Below, piece after piece: positions 62,794 to 64,000 of a stretch of DNA of 64,000 nucleotides. This stretch comes from Acidobacteria subdivision 2 bacterium RH1 MAG20 (GTDB lineage Bacteria; Acidobacteriota; Terriglobia; Terriglobales; Acidobacteriaceae): positions 47,199-111,198 of the forward strand of contig NFUO01000544.1 of NCBI GenBank assembly GCA_002197545.1, in the 5' to 3' direction. The notes under the pieces were generated by a model. The model did no database searches. It saw nothing but the letters and a program-made list of their open reading frames with translations, and had not been told where the DNA came from. Each line of letters begins with the position of its first letter. Within the stretch, counting starts at the first letter, position 1. Position numbers and translations under genes: made by a program.

Positions 62794-63816
62794 ATGAGCG
62801 ACGGCGCAGCGGATACAGCTTTAGACAAAGTTGATTTACTTGTAGTCGGCGCAGGCCCCACTGGCCTGGCCTGCGCGATCGAGGCGCAGCGGGCCGGATT
62901 CTCCGCAGTTCTGGTGGACAAAGGCTGCCTCTGCAACTCGCTCTTCCACTATCCGGCGCACATGACGTTCTTCACCACGCCGGAGCTGCTGGAAATTGGC
63001 AACATGCCCTTCTCCAGCCCCAACCAGAAGCCAAACCGCAACGAAGCTCTGGAATACTACCGCAAGGTGGCGGAGCACTACCGGCTCGACATTCGCCAGT
63101 ACGAGACCGTCGAAAAGGTCACCGGCAGTGATGGCGATTTCACCGTCCACACCACCGACCGTTTCGGCCGCGCTATCGAGCATCGCGCCCGCAAACTCGC
63201 CATCGCCACCGGCTACTACGATCTGCCGAACTATCTCGATATTCCCGGCGAAGAGCTGCACAAGGTCCGCCACTACTACCACGAGCCGCATCCGTTCTAT
63301 GGGCTGGACGTACTTGTAATCGGCGGCAAGAACTCGGCAGCCATCGCCGCGCTCGATCTCTGGCGGCACGGCGCGCGGGTGACCCTCGTCCATCGCGGCC
63401 CCGAGATGCACCGCCACGTCAAGTATTGGATCCTTCCCGACATCAACAACCGCGTAAAAAACGGCGAGATCAAGGCATACTTCAGCAGCACGGTCACCAA
63501 TATCTCCGAGGACGATGTAACCCTGCAAACGCCGGAGGGCCCGGTGACGTTGCCGAACCATTTTGTATTTGCCCTAACCGGTTATCACCCCGACTTCGAC
63601 TTCATCGAGCGCCTCGGCGTGCGGCTGGATGAGGCCAATGACCGTTGCCCGATGTGCGACCCCGCCACGCTCGAGAGCAACGTCCCCGGAATCTATCTGG
63701 CTGGGGTCATCGTGGCAGGCGAGCGGACCAACGAAATCTTCATCGAAAATGGCCGCTTCCACGGTCAGCTAATCGCCGAAGACCTGCGGACCAAGCGAGT
63801 CGGCGCTTCTGTTTAA
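62794..63816 (+). CDS. ypdA: YpdA-family FAD/NAD(P)H thiol-disulfide oxidoreductase
   Basis: 340 residues. Reduces bacillithiol disulfide in Firmicutes; some Acidobacteria are thought to use related thiols. FAD-binding VVGAGPTGLACAIEAQ starts near residue 18; the family motif VIGGKNSAAIAALDLWRHG marks the NAD(P)H site near residue 172; C-terminal FAD motif ESNVPGIYLAGVI. The Cys reported for Firmicute YpdA in GGGPCGL is Thr23 here, while Cys27, Cys45 and Cys47 lie nearby and a CPMC pair lies at residues 285-288. Substrate is inferred. It is bracketed by REP-like repeats. Confidence 0.88.
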   Translation: MSDGAADTALDKVDLLVVGAGPTGLACAIEAQRAGFSAVLVDKGCLCNSLFHYPAHMTFFTTPELLEIGNMPFSSPNQKPNRNEALEYYRKVAEHYRLDIRQYETVEKVTGSDGDFTVHTTDRFGRAIEHRARKLAIATGYYDLPNYLDIPGEELHKVRHYYHEPHPFYGLDVLVIGGKNSAAIAALDLWRHGARVTLVHRGPEMHRHVKYWILPDINNRVKNGEIKAYFSSTVTNISEDDVTLQTPEGPVTLPNHFVFALTGYHPDFDFIERLGVRLDEANDRCPMCDPATLESNVPGIYLAGVIVAGERTNEIFIENGRFHGQLIAEDLRTKRVGASV

Positions 63817-63820
63817 GGAA

Positions 63821-63981
63821 CCTCTGATATTAAGTCATAGTTTTGATAAAGGACCTCTGATAAGTCTTGGTTTTGAAAAAAGAGCGGCTTCACAGGCTGC
63901 GGAAAACCTCTGTTTTGCTTAAGGGCACGGCTTCAGCCGTGCCGCAAGTGGTTTGCCTGTAATAGGGCTTTAGCTGTGAAG
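63821..63981. repeat. Composite REP-like palindromic repeat, copy 2
   Basis: Downstream of the YpdA-like gene. Module A occurs twice (63821-63849 and 63853-63880), and the strong GGCACGGCTTCAGCCGTGCC hairpin is at 63924-63943 with flanks TTAAG and AAGTG as in copy 1, then a degenerate CTTTAGCTGTG. About 55 bp around the hairpin (63896-63949) closely matches 62582-62634, in the same orientation. The repeat seems to continue to or beyond the window edge. Confidence 0.7.
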
Positions 63982-64000
63982 TTTCAACAGGTTGTTGTCC

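Noticed and set aside
1..64000. CRISPR arrays, prophage genes, defence islands, toxin-antitoxin pairs and complete insertion sequences
   Set aside because: No regularly spaced repeats, transposase, integrase, capsid or nuclease clusters were seen on either strand.

Overview
The window looks like chromosome of an Acidobacteriota member of the Terriglobia/Acidobacteriaceae type (Granulicella, Edaphobacter or Terriglobus relatives). This is inferred from gene content and sequence style, not from a database search. Pointers are a large Oar-like TonB receptor with an N-terminal carboxypeptidase-regulatory domain, a PEP-CTERM protein, an NtrY/NtrX-type pair with an unusual NtrX, a YpdA-type reductase, paired DUF3999/DUF2339 membrane proteins, many secreted proteins of unknown function and REP-like GC-rich palindromes. 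I see no rRNA, tRNA, CRISPR array, prophage or complete insertion sequence. Most of the window is ordinary core genome with about 55 genes.

Layout. 1-8.5 kb: a partial secreted protein and a secreted esterase (minus strand), era, a secreted unknown, then ntrX/ntrY-like genes and alanine dehydrogenase (minus). 8.6-11.8 kb: an acyltransferase-3 protein, mreB without mreC/mreD, and an orphan gene. 11.8-15.6 kb (minus): phoH, yoaK, ybeY, corC. 16-21 kb: a PEP-CTERM protein, rpsT with a good promoter, a secreted proline/alanine-rich protein and an M13 peptidase. 21-24.3 kb: an ICMT-like methyltransferase, a DMT transporter, a MATE pump and a tiny zinc-ribbon protein. 24.3-29.6 kb: HAD phosphatase, lytic transglycosylase, flippase-like protein, nrdR, NAD-type isocitrate dehydrogenase and a cupredoxin-like lipoprotein.

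29.7-36.1 kb is a compact lysine/diaminopimelate operon: asd, lysC, dapB, an M29 aminopeptidase, dapA, dapD. It supplies lysine and the peptidoglycan cross-linking amino acid, and it has a peptidase in the middle. rnj (RNase J) follows. 38-44 kb: a Tat-exported ferritin-like protein, a Gly/Pro/Asn-repeat secreted protein, a DUF6629 gene broken by one in-frame stop codon, a patatin with an outer-membrane barrel and a threonine/serine dehydratase. 44.5-50.8 kb: the TonB receptor, a diguanylate cyclase, a 150-bp element with inverted ends and a secreted SH3/TPR-like protein.

50.8-52.8 kb (minus) is a three-gene ECF sigma / anti-sigma-like / secretin-domain operon. 52.9-57.8 kb: GNAT, uppP, a four-helix PA2169-like protein and ftsK. 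57.8-60.9 kb (minus): DUF2339-DUF3999. 61.0-63.8 kb: a REC-HPt protein, a NarL-type regulator and a YpdA-like reductase, with composite REP-like palindromic sequence on both sides of the reductase.

Most worth a second look: the NtrX homologue without the GAFTGA sigma-54 contact loop, the peptidase in the lysine operon, the REC-HPt/NarL pair without a kinase, the repeat-bracketed YpdA with a CxxC motif, the 150-bp MITE-like element, the DUF6629 nonsense mutation and the sigma/anti-sigma/secretin cassette. No wholly new defence or mobile system was recognised.
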